The notes under the pieces were generated by a model. That model was not told the origin of the DNA. It saw nothing but the letters and a program-made list of their open reading frames with translations, and ran no database searches. From Chitinophagaceae bacterium UBA2791 (GTDB taxonomy: Bacteria; Bacteroidota; Bacteroidia; Chitinophagales; Chitinophagaceae), in contig DEHV01000005.1 in assembly GCA_002352105.1 (NCBI GenBank), positions 26,077 to 90,076 of the forward strand: 64,000 nt of DNA, given 5' to 3'. The position numbers and the translations under genes were made by a program. Shown here piece after piece: positions 46,497 through 54,771 of the stretch. The number at the start of each line of letters is the position of its first letter. Within the stretch, counting starts at the first letter, position 1.

Positions 46497-47576
46497 TCAT
46501 TTATCTACCAAAATGTTTTTAAAGTATTCAATATTATCATCCACCACTTTGCGTATATTCTCTCCGATAAAACCATCGGTTCTGCCTACGTTTATCACCA
46601 TAAACTGCGGCGCCCATTTGGGCAGTTTGCGATTGTAATAATCGGGGTTGGGCATAATGGGCACAGACGACATATATCTATCGTCTATTGTGGTAAAAAC
46701 ATAGCGGTACACGCCGGATACGCTTTCCCGCTTTACCACCGCTATTTCATTAAGCCAGGCCGTATCTTTTTTTAAATCCTTGCGGTAGGCTTCCAATGGT
46801 TTTTCAAACATGGCTAAATGATTTTTCTTATCCGCCAGCATTTTTTCTTTGTATTGCGGAAACATCTCTAAGTTTTCTTTCCAGTTTTTGGAAGAATAAT
46901 GTTTGTTTAACTCTTTCAGGTTTGCTTCGCCAATAACCACCTGCTTTTCCAAAAACTCCTTACGGCTCACATAGCGGTACGGCATCTTACCATCGTAAGT
47001 AACCCATACATGATAATCGCTTCCACCCTCGAAGCTGTGGTATCCGTTTGAAAAGTCGGGTAGTTTTCCGCCCTTGCATTGCTTCATAGAAAGCGAATAA
47101 AAACCTCCTGTGCCGTCAGTTTCCGTGTTTAGTTTGCCGGATTCATCGTAAACCTTCATCTCAAGGAATTGAATATTTCCCGATGTGCGAACCGGGTTTA
47201 TAGTTACAGACGAACTTACCCCTTCGTCATTCTTCGTTCTTTTGCCATTGATGCACAGAAACCTGAAATTGCTTATGGTGTAAATGTAAGAGTTGCTATA
47301 AGGTTTGGTATAGTAAATGCTGTGGGTAAGGTAGTTATATACATCCACACCAACAGGCTTGTATTCCTGCTGAAATATTTTTGCTATTTTGTTGAATACA
47401 CTCTTAGCGCCGGCAGCATCTGCTGCTGATGGCCTGGGAGAATTTACGGCTACCTCATCGCCGGGCTGGGGCAGCCATTTGCCCGGCAGGGTTTTCAGTT
47501 GTTCGTGGCTGCTGCACTCTTGGGCAGAAGCAGTAGCGCCGTAAAGGCATAAAAAGAAAATGAATAATTTTTTCAT
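46497..47576 (-). CDS. Secreted protein of unrecognised three-paralogue family, copy 2
   Basis: A 359-residue protein with a signal peptide (MKKLFIFFLCLYGATASAQ). The same pattern follows: LKTLPGKWLPQPGDEV, FQQEYKPVGVDVYNYL, DFSNGYHSFEGGSDYHVWV, RYVSRKEFLEKQV, YRKDLKKDTAWLNE and PNPDYYNRKLPKWAPQFMVI. Copy 3 is its closest relative. Its start is 10 bp after the stop of copy 3, so they share a transcript. Function unknown; export and repetition suggest a structural or binding role outside the cytoplasm. Confidence 0.82.
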   Translation of the reverse strand: MKKLFIFFLCLYGATASAQECSSHEQLKTLPGKWLPQPGDEVAVNSPRPSAADAAGAKSVFNKIAKIFQQEYKPVGVDVYNYLTHSIYYTKPYSNSYIYTISNFRFLCINGKRTKNDEGVSSSVTINPVRTSGNIQFLEMKVYDESGKLNTETDGTGGFYSLSMKQCKGGKLPDFSNGYHSFEGGSDYHVWVTYDGKMPYRYVSRKEFLEKQVVIGEANLKELNKHYSSKNWKENLEMFPQYKEKMLADKKNHLAMFEKPLEAYRKDLKKDTAWLNEIAVVKRESVSGVYRYVFTTIDDRYMSSVPIMPNPDYYNRKLPKWAPQFMVINVGRTDGFIGENIRKVVDDNIEYFKNILVDK

Positions 47577-47586
47577 AGCAAGGTTT

Positions 47587-48697
47587 TTATTCTCTATTTG
47601 TTAGAAGGCTTTTAAAAAAATCTATATTTTCATCCACTAGCTTGCGCACATCTTTAGAAATAAACTGTTTGGCTTCCCTAACGTCGATCCTTATAAACTG
47701 GGGCGCCCATTTGGGCAGGCTTCGGTCGTAATAACCGGGGTTGGGCATAATGGGCACACGCATATACACATCATCCAATGTCGTAAAATTGTAACGCATA
47801 TAACTATTTTTTGTTTCAGGACTGGCTGTGCTTAAATAATTTACAATCGCCATTTCATTGAGCCAGGCTTCCTCTTTTTTTAAATCCTGCCGGTAGGCCT
47901 GCAATGGCATTTCATGTATAGCTAAAATCTGCTTCATATCATTTAGCATATTTTCCCTGTATTGTGGAAACTTTTCTAAGTTTTCTTTCCACGCTGCAGA
48001 TGAATAATATTTGTTTTTTTTCTTTTAGCTCTGCCTCGCAGACAGCTACCTGCTTTTCCAGAAATTCCTTGCGGCTCACATAACGGAATGGCTGCCTGCC
48101 TTCATAGCTAATCCATGCTGTATAATTATTTCCTCGTTCAACAATGTGATAACCCTTTGAGAAGTCGGGCAGTTTTCCGCCGGCACAATCAGTAGCGGTT
48201 AAACTGTAAAACCCAGGACTGTTATTTATTTTTCCATATTCATCGTAAATGGGTATTTCGCTGAAATCCCTGTCGTATATGCCGCCCGGATTGATATGCA
48301 CAAATGAGCCCACGCCTTCGGCGCTGGTTTCTTTTCTGCCTTTTGCACACACCAACAGAAAGTTGCGGATGGTGTAAGTAGAACTATTACCATAAATATT
48401 TTTGTTGTTACTTTCATCAGCCATAAAATGGAAGTGATGATAAGCATCCATTCCTACAGGTTTATATTGTTCCTGAAAAAATTGTTTTATCTGGTTTAAT
48501 GTTTTTTTTGCTCCCGCAATTTCTGCCGTTGCAGGTTTTTTGTAATTACCGCCAACGGCATCGCCGGGCTGGGGCAGCCACTTACCGGGAAGAGTTTTCA
48601 ATTGTTCTTTGTCGCAGCCTGACTCACTGGCAGGCTGGTTCTGTGCGGAGACTGTAACTCCGTACAAGCATAAAAGAAAAATGAAGATTTTTTTCAT
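47587..48697 (-). pseudogene. Copy 3 of the secreted paralogue family, split by a +1 frameshift
   Basis: Two overlapping frames, 47939-48697 and 47587-47949, together encode one full copy. The first half has the signal peptide (MKKIFIFLLCLYGVTVSAQ), LKTLPGKWLPQPGDAV, DFSKGYHIVERG and RYVSRKEFLEKQV. The second supplies YRQDLKKEEAWLNE and PNPGYYDRSLPKWAPQFIRI. The frame breaks at an A8 tract on the minus strand (48014-48021). The region is 1111 nt, exactly one base too many for 369 codons plus stop. One fewer A restores ELKEKNKYYSSAAWKENL, matching copy 2. It may be a mutation, a sequencing error or slippage-dependent expression. Confidence 0.8.
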
Positions 48698-48729
48698 TGC
48701 AATTAACTTTAAACTTCCAAGGCATGAAA

Positions 48730-50892
48730 TTACTTACCACTCAAAAAGCTGCTTATCGGCGATTTAACCGATGGGCCCGACGAGTTGAAGCCCCCGCTCA
48801 TGCTCACTTCTACGCTGCCCAATCCCACGCCGGCGCTTCCGATAGGACCGCCAATGCCCGCGCCTGCAGAACCCCTGGCGGTTATATCGCTTATATGGCC
48901 TGTACGATCTATGGTGACAGATCCCCCCGCAGAAGCGCCTACCTTACCTTTAATTACAGTTTTCCCGACATCAAATGATTTGCCTGCGCCTACATCTACC
49001 GATATGGTGTGGCTTGATATTTCCCCGTTGACTGGATTCTGGGTAACGCCGTAACCTACATCCAAAGGGCCATAACTTAACTCCATCTTCATGCCCTTGC
49101 AATCAAATTTTCCTTTAAAAACCTTTACATCCATGCCCCAGCTTATATTGCAATGGTCGGCTTCCCATTGTTGCATTTTCCCGGTAATTTGTGGAAACCG
49201 TTCCGGATCTTGCTTGCAGGGCTGACGTAGTTCATACACATCAGGGTACGCCTTCCGTAAACTGTAAATACCTGCTAAATAGGAGGCATAAGCCTGATAG
49301 GCGGAAGCTGTTGGATCGGCCGGGTAGCTTTCAACAAGCCTCCAGAATATTTCTTCCTGCAATTGTTGGTTCAGCAGGTCTTCCATATTTTGGACATAGA
49401 GATTGCCAATGGCCTGCTGACCGGCAAGCAGTTGCATCTGGTAGTCCCAGCTCAGTGCACAAGCCCGGTCAAGCAATTCTGTTCTCTTCAATTCTTCATC
49501 GCCTTTTTCACCACCCTCGAGCTTGTTTGCCTCTTCGTGCAGCTTATTTATTGACTTTTGTATTCCCGCAAGGGATCCCCGGAGTTGTTTTTCGCTTTCC
49601 ACCCGCTTTTCGTCTTCCCGGCGCATCCGGGCTTCAAACGAAGTACTGTAATCTGATCCCCCTCTAAAAATTATGGATTGGAGCTTCAGCGGGTGATTGT
49701 ATTTGAAGTGATGCCTGAGCAAGGCGCCCTGGTCTCCCGGCGTTTTCATCATATTGGCGAGATCGAGGTTTTGGGCCTGAATCAACTTAATTTTTTGCTG
49801 CTCGAATTCTTCGGTTAGTTTAGCGGCAGTAGTCGAGGCTTCACCTGAGGTGTGATCCATGTCCTGGAAAAACGTTTCTATTTCGTCGTAAGCAGCAATT
49901 ACCTGCTCATAAGAACCCGGCACGGCAGGCGCCCGGAAGCGTTTGGTAATTGCATGGTCTTTCTTATAGTATGGCTTATACTTGGCCCTGATTATTTCTC
50001 CCAGGCCGTTTCCTGAAAGACCCTCATTGGGGAGTAAACTAAGTACATCTCCTGTGACGCCTCCGTTTTCGATGGTTTGTTTGACGTAGTCAACGCATTT
50101 GGCTGTATTGCCCTGATGTTTGGCCACTACGGCAAGTGAATAGGAAGCCTGGGTCTGGGCAGAGTCTTTTTTGAGCGCATCTTTTAAAAACTTGTCGGCC
50201 TTGTCCAAATGGCCTAAGCTAAGCCATGCCTGCCCTATATTGTTGAGCAGCGTAGGCGGGGTTTGCGGAAATTGTTTCTGCACATACTGCAAGATGGGCA
50301 ATGACTGGTGGGCATAGCCGCTCATGGTCATAAATGCCCCGAGATTGTTCAGCGAAGCATAATCCTCCGTGTCGGTGAGACAGGCATTGAGCAGCAGGTA
50401 CAGGGCTTTGTCCATTTCTCTGTTGATCAGGTAGGCCATGGCGATCTCGCCGGTTTCTTTTCCTTTGTTGAGGTGTTTCGTTATTTCGGCTTTATGGTCG
50501 GGCTTAATAGCGGCATTGGTACGCTGCATCAGCGGTTGCAGGTAGGTTTTAAGCTGCTCTTTGTTTGCCGGGGTAGTCGGAATAGGCAGGCCGGAGGGTT
50601 TTGCGGGGATTTTCTGGGGATCTGTAGCAGCCTCGGCTTGTATATCAACGCCCAGTTTGTCTGCTTCCCGCGTTGTCGTTTCCACCTGTTTCAGCAGGTC
50701 AAACATGCCCGTTGCCTCCATCATTTTCCGGTCTTCGGGGCTCATGGATTCCATTTGCTTTCTCAGCTCTTTCATCGTTTCCTCCATGGATTGATCCGTC
50801 TTGGGAGGCTGTTTTTTTGCAGGAGGTTTTTGCGCATGTGCATATGAGATAGCTGCTAGAAAGCAAACGAATAGTACTATGATTTTTTGCAT
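48730..50892 (-). CDS. Exported TPR protein with glycine-rich C-terminal domain
   Basis: A 720-residue protein with a signal peptide (MQKIIVLFVCFLAAISYAHA). Basic/proline-rich and M-rich helical segments follow. TPR-like repeats occupy about residues 150-290 (YASLNNLGAFMTMSGYAHQS, TLLNNIGQAWLSLGHLDKAD, ASYSLAVVAKHQGN), then long coiled helices (about 350-560). The C-terminal 120 residues are glycine/serine-rich beta-strand repeats (KGKVGASAGGSVTIDRTGHI, ARGSAGAGIGGPIGSAG). I do not recognise the whole architecture. It sits 32 bp upstream of paralogue 3, in one apparent operon. Confidence 0.8.
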   Translation of the reverse strand: MQKIIVLFVCFLAAISYAHAQKPPAKKQPPKTDQSMEETMKELRKQMESMSPEDRKMMEATGMFDLLKQVETTTREADKLGVDIQAEAATDPQKIPAKPSGLPIPTTPANKEQLKTYLQPLMQRTNAAIKPDHKAEITKHLNKGKETGEIAMAYLINREMDKALYLLLNACLTDTEDYASLNNLGAFMTMSGYAHQSLPILQYVQKQFPQTPPTLLNNIGQAWLSLGHLDKADKFLKDALKKDSAQTQASYSLAVVAKHQGNTAKCVDYVKQTIENGGVTGDVLSLLPNEGLSGNGLGEIIRAKYKPYYKKDHAITKRFRAPAVPGSYEQVIAAYDEIETFFQDMDHTSGEASTTAAKLTEEFEQQKIKLIQAQNLDLANMMKTPGDQGALLRHHFKYNHPLKLQSIIFRGGSDYSTSFEARMRREDEKRVESEKQLRGSLAGIQKSINKLHEEANKLEGGEKGDEELKRTELLDRACALSWDYQMQLLAGQQAIGNLYVQNMEDLLNQQLQEEIFWRLVESYPADPTASAYQAYASYLAGIYSLRKAYPDVYELRQPCKQDPERFPQITGKMQQWEADHCNISWGMDVKVFKGKFDCKGMKMELSYGPLDVGYGVTQNPVNGEISSHTISVDVGAGKSFDVGKTVIKGKVGASAGGSVTIDRTGHISDITARGSAGAGIGGPIGSAGVGLGSVEVSMSGGFNSSGPSVKSPISSFLSGK

Positions 50893-50916
50893 GGTAACAG
50901 GTATTATAGGGGTTAT

Positions 50917-51648
50917 TTATATTGAAATCTCTTTCCATTCAAACTCCAACTGCCAGTAGCTTGGCGCCTTCGCCTGGTTGGCAAATTTTTTCAAATGCAG
51001 CAGGTAGTGTCGCCCGTCTCTTGAGCGAATGACGTAATACGCTCCTGTTTTAGGAGAGAATGAATAATCATTCCATCCGTCCACCTGCGCTGCCGAAATA
51101 CCGGCGGGGGGGTTATCAAACTCACGCATCTTCGTTGCGCGGAGGTATGCAAATACGCCTGTTCGCCGTGTTTGCTGATAAAATCGAACATCCGTCAGTT
51201 CGGGTTGGTTACCGTACTTAACAACGCGTTTGTTGTGAAAATCAAATCCGTGATAGATTTTCAGTTGAAACGAGTTGGCAGGTTTATTTATCGCTGCATC
51301 CTTATCCCAATCACCCCTATATACAGTACGGATTTCATCTTTATCATCGTTTTGGGCTATACGCGCCGCGCCGGGTTCAATAACGTTGAATTCGACCGCT
51401 TCTTGCGCCCAGGAACCGAATCCGGATATGACGCTCAACATTTTTTTTGCGTTCAATATATCACAGGGAGAAGTCGAAGTTGACCCATTAATTTGTATGT
51501 TGAGCGTTGGGGATTTAGACGGCTCCGGGATCTGCGCTTGAAAGATACCTGTTTTTATCAAAATGACAGCAAAGACTATCGCTACTATACGGTTATTCAA
51601 AGGAGATATCATCCTGATTGCCGTTAGTCGCCCGAATTGTCTTTTCAT
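50917..51648 (-). CDS. Hypothetical exported protein, first gene of the cluster
   Basis: A 243-residue protein with a hydrophobic N-terminal segment (RIVAIVFAVILIKTGIFQAQ) acting as a signal peptide. The start could be the ATG for M13 (ISPLNNR), which gives a more usual signal length. The mature part is mostly beta-prone, with IYHGFDFHNKRVVKYG and the terminal YYVIRSRDGRHYLLHLKKF. No family recognised. It is 24 bp upstream of the TPR gene and faces the histidine kinase gene across a 168-bp divergent region, so it probably heads the operon. Confidence 0.7.
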   Translation of the reverse strand: MKRQFGRLTAIRMISPLNNRIVAIVFAVILIKTGIFQAQIPEPSKSPTLNIQINGSTSTSPCDILNAKKMLSVISGFGSWAQEAVEFNVIEPGAARIAQNDDKDEIRTVYRGDWDKDAAINKPANSFQLKIYHGFDFHNKRVVKYGNQPELTDVRFYQQTRRTGVFAYLRATKMREFDNPPAGISAAQVDGWNDYSFSPKTGAYYVIRSRDGRHYLLHLKKFANQAKAPSYWQLEFEWKEISI

Positions 51649-51720
51649 CCGTATAAAATTTGATTATTTTCGATGGATAAATGTCCAACACGACAAGCAG
51701 GTTCCCTATCGTTAAAATTG

Positions 51721-51745
51721 ATGATTTTTCGGCCCGATAAATCAT
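51721..51745. promoter_or_regulatory. Inverted repeat in the divergent kinase/cluster intergenic region
   Basis: ATGATTTTTCG (51721-51731) and CGATAAATCAT (51735-51745) match as inverted copies at 10 of 11 positions with a 3-nt centre. It lies midway between the two divergent starts, 71 bp before the kinase ATG, so it could be a shared operator. Confidence 0.45.
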
Positions 51746-51816
51746 TAAAAAAGAGGATATGCGGCAAGCAGATTATGTGTTTTTTTTGCGCTTAAGCCTA
51801 AACTCCGACAGGTTAA

Positions 51817-53745
51817 ATGAAAAAATTGACGCTTATATTACTGCTGTGTACCGGGCATATTCTCTCCCCGGCGCAGAATATTGACAGCCTGCAAGGGCTT
51901 TTACTAAAGGCCGGAAAGGATACCAATGCTGTTCTTTTATACTATACCTACGGCCGGGCCATTGAAGATGAGCAGCCGGATTCAGCCGTTCACTACTATA
52001 AAAAAGCCAGGCAACTTTCAGAAGACCTGGGCTATAGAAAAGGAATAGCGTACTTCGCCAGTAACTATATTGTGGTACTGAACCGGCGGGGACAGTTTCG
52101 GGAAGCGCTGACCGTGGCTGAAGAAGCGCTGGAATTGTATAAGGAAATCGGCGACGATTATGAACTTGCCACTGCTTATATTAATGTAGGTAACGAATGG
52201 CATTATTTGTCCGACTATGCACAGGCTGCGGAATATTATTTGTTATCAAAGAAACACGCCGAAAAGATCAACCATAGAAGTACATTAAGACGGCTCAACA
52301 ACAATCTCGCCGCAGTTTTTTTTGATTTGAACGACTATGAAAAAGGCAGGCAATACGCCGAAGCTGGTTTGCAGTTAGCAACAGAATTGAAAGATGATTT
52401 TGCCGTTGCTTCATCGCAATTTAACCTGGCATCGGCTTTTATGCACCTGAAGCAACCTGAAAAGGCGCTTGAGTTATATGAAAATATCGAACGTGTCGGG
52501 CATCAAATAAATGATTACACCTTCCTGCTGGATGCCTTACTGGGCAAAGGCGATGCTTATGCCGCCATGGATAGCGGGCCGCAGGCAAGATCGTATTTTG
52601 AAAAAACTATAGCATTTGCAAAAGAAAAGGAAGCGCCCGAGTACGAAATGTATGCACACATGGGGATGGCTACCCTCCTGATAAAAATCAAGGACCCCAC
52701 TGCCGGAAATTATATTCAGCAAGGCATTGCCCTTGCCGAAAAGCAGGGATCAAGACTTGAACTGAAAGACCTGTATCTGAAAGCCTCTTTGTTTAATGAA
52801 TCATTGGGCAACCTGCAAAAGGCGCTGGACTACCGGAAAGATTTTGAAATACTGAATGATTCCATTATCGGCGAAAAAAGTAAAACAGCCGTGGCTAACC
52901 TGGAGGCGAAATATGAGTTTGAAAAAAAAGAAGCGCAGATAGCATTGCAGCAGGCGCAGCTCAAACAAAAAAACATACTGAATTATATTCTTATCGGAGG
53001 AGCGGCGGCATTGCTGATCATATCATCGCTCGGCTATAGAAACTACAGGCACCGTCAGCGATTGCAGCAGGCGAGAATAGATGAACTGGAAACCGAAAAA
53101 CAATTAGCCGCCACCGAAGCCATTCTTAAAGGCGAAGAACAGGAACGCGCCCGGCTGGCCAAAGACCTGCACGATGGCCTGGGAGGAATGCTCAGCGGCA
53201 TTAAATACTCATTTCAGAATATGAAAGACAATCTCATTCTTACGCCTGAAAATGCACAGGCTTTTGAACGCAGCCTTGATATGCTCGACAGCTCTATCAG
53301 GGAAATGCGACGCGTAGCGCACAATATGATGCCGGAAATGCTCGTAAGATACGGTTTGGATATTGCCTTAAGGGAGTTTTGCAATGAAATAGACGGCAGC
53401 GGCGCTGTTCATACGCGCTATCAGTCTATCGGCATGGAGAATGCCATCATCGAACAGACGACTGCCATCGCAGCTTATCGCATTGTGCAGGAACTGGTGA
53501 ACAATACCATCAGGCATGCCGCCGCTACGCAGGTGTTGGTACAGGCGCATGCATCCCAACAGGAAAACCTGCTTACCCTTACGGTAGAAGACGATGGCAA
53601 AGGCTTTGATACCGCATTGCTGAAACAGCCGGACGGCATGGGATGGAGCAATATTAAAAACCGGGTTGACTTCCTGAAAGGGAGGCTGGATGTACAATCT
53701 GAACCCGGCAAAGGCGTTTCGGTTTTGATTGAGATTGGGTTATAG
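51817..53745 (+). CDS. TPR-domain sensor histidine kinase (HisKA_3/NarX type)
   Basis: A 642-residue kinase. A signal peptide (MKKLTLILLLCTGHILSPAQ) is followed by a periplasmic TPR array of about seven repeats (residues 25-350), a coiled coil and one membrane helix (about 388-406). The HisKA_3 dimerisation domain has H452 (RARLAKDLHDGLGGML) and the HATPase_c domain has its N-box (VQELVNNTIRHA) and DDGKGFD. The TPR sensor probably detects a protein or peptide outside the inner membrane. The response regulator follows after 158 bp. Confidence 0.93.
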   Translation: MKKLTLILLLCTGHILSPAQNIDSLQGLLLKAGKDTNAVLLYYTYGRAIEDEQPDSAVHYYKKARQLSEDLGYRKGIAYFASNYIVVLNRRGQFREALTVAEEALELYKEIGDDYELATAYINVGNEWHYLSDYAQAAEYYLLSKKHAEKINHRSTLRRLNNNLAAVFFDLNDYEKGRQYAEAGLQLATELKDDFAVASSQFNLASAFMHLKQPEKALELYENIERVGHQINDYTFLLDALLGKGDAYAAMDSGPQARSYFEKTIAFAKEKEAPEYEMYAHMGMATLLIKIKDPTAGNYIQQGIALAEKQGSRLELKDLYLKASLFNESLGNLQKALDYRKDFEILNDSIIGEKSKTAVANLEAKYEFEKKEAQIALQQAQLKQKNILNYILIGGAAALLIISSLGYRNYRHRQRLQQARIDELETEKQLAATEAILKGEEQERARLAKDLHDGLGGMLSGIKYSFQNMKDNLILTPENAQAFERSLDMLDSSIREMRRVAHNMMPEMLVRYGLDIALREFCNEIDGSGAVHTRYQSIGMENAIIEQTTAIAAYRIVQELVNNTIRHAAATQVLVQAHASQQENLLTLTVEDDGKGFDTALLKQPDGMGWSNIKNRVDFLKGRLDVQSEPGKGVSVLIEIGL

Positions 53746-53785
53746 TTCATAGAGATGCTAAGAAAATCAAACCGCGAAGACGCTG

Positions 53786-53820
53786 AAGACACAAAGAAAA
53801 ACTTGAGGTCCTTGTGTCTT
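53786..53820. repeat. Hairpin-forming interspersed-type repeat
   Basis: AAGACACAA (53786-53794) and TTGTGTCTT (53812-53820) are exact inverse copies around a 17-nt loop. They are flanked by CGCGAAGACGC and GGCGCAAAG, of the kind found in common dispersed intergenic repeats built on CGCGAAGACGC/GGCGCAAAG. A GC-rich patch follows at about 53869-53886. Confidence 0.45.
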
Positions 53821-53903
53821 AGGCGCAAAGAAAACAGACCATGAAATCGCGAAAATGCCCATAAAAAATTTTGCGCCCCGCGCCCTGATGGCAAAAAAGG
53901 AAA

Positions 53904-54518
53904 ATGACAACAAAGCTTTTCATAGTTGACGACCATTATATGGTAATAGAAGGCATCCGTTCGCTGCTGCAGAACGAAAAGGGACTGGAGTGGATGGGGC
54001 ACGCTATGAATGCTTCATCCTGCCTTGCATTCCTGAAACGCCAGGAGCCCGATGTCATCCTTATGGACATCAACCTCCCCGACAAAACCGGTATCGACCT
54101 TTGCAAAGAAGTAAAAAAATTATATCCTGCCGTTGCCATCCTGGGGCTTAGCACGTTCAACCAGCAGCCCGTTATCCGCAATATGATGGATAACGGCGCA
54201 TCGGGCTATATATTGAAAAACGCCACTAAGGAAGAGCTCCTTACAGCTATTACTACCGTAAGAATGGGCAACACATTTCTGAGTTTGGAAGTAGCGCAGT
54301 CGCTCCGGGAAACCGGCAACGAGGCTCCTATTATCACCCGTCGGGAGAAAGAAGTACTACAGCTTATTGCAGAAGGACTCACGAATGCCGAGATAGCAGC
54401 GCAACTTTTTATCAGCATACCCACCGTAAATACCCACCGTAAAAGCCTGATCGAAAAATTCGAAGCGGCCAATACAGCCGTACTTATAAGCAAGGCGATA
54501 AGAAGCGGGATCTTGTAG
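53904..54518 (+). CDS. NarL/LuxR-type response regulator
   Basis: A 204-residue regulator. The receiver domain has the acidic pair D9-D10 and phospho-acceptor D55 (DVILMDINLPD). The C-terminal LuxR helix-turn-helix (about 140-200) reads ITRREKEVLQLIAEGLTNAE followed by IAAQLFISIPTVNTHRKSL. It is the evident partner of the TPR kinase upstream. Its target could be the divergent exported-protein cluster (inference). Its 3' half is overlapped on the opposite strand by a 187-residue frame. Confidence 0.92.
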   Translation: MTTKLFIVDDHYMVIEGIRSLLQNEKGLEWMGHAMNASSCLAFLKRQEPDVILMDINLPDKTGIDLCKEVKKLYPAVAILGLSTFNQQPVIRNMMDNGASGYILKNATKEELLTAITTVRMGNTFLSLEVAQSLRETGNEAPIITRREKEVLQLIAEGLTNAEIAAQLFISIPTVNTHRKSLIEKFEAANTAVLISKAIRSGIL

Positions 54519-54769
54519 TCTGAGGTCTGCGCTTCAGCGATAAAAAAACCGTCTTTACTTTCAAAGAAAACTACCTCAAAATTCTTTTTCAACCATTTTT
54601 CCATTTCTTCACGGGTTTCATAATCAGGCAACAGGTAAATTTCGCTTTCCTTCATTTCATCATAAAAGGCGACGGCAGGGTCGTGACTTTTTATCCAGTC
54701 AAAGAATGGTTGCTGCGGCGTAAGCACAATGGCGGAACGTTCCAGGTTTTTGAAATAATCGTCAATCAT
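54206..54769 (-). CDS. Hypothetical protein, C-terminal half antisense to the response regulator
   Basis: A 187-residue frame. Residues 1-83 lie outside the response regulator gene and look like real protein (RSAIVLTPQQPFFDWIKSHD; IYLLPDYETREEMEKWLKKN). Residues 84-187 are read from the complement of the regulator (313 bp). I recall related hypothetical proteins opening with SAIV-x-x-PKQPF-x-DWI (memory, not a search). The gene may have lost its own 3' end. It begins 2 bp after the Fic gene stop, so the two are coexpressed. Confidence 0.45.
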   Translation of the reverse strand: MIDDYFKNLERSAIVLTPQQPFFDWIKSHDPAVAFYDEMKESEIYLLPDYETREEMEKWLKKNFEVVFFESKDGFFIAEAQTSDYKIPLLIALLISTAVLAASNFSIRLLRWVFTVGMLIKSCAAISAFVSPSAISCSTSFSRRVIIGASLPVSRSDCATSKLRNVLPILTVVIAVRSSSLVAFFNI

Positions 54770-54771
54770 TC

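Noticed and set aside
49191..49667. 158-codon plus-strand frame opposite the TPR protein
   Set aside because: No domain, and overlaps fully with the supported minus-strand gene.
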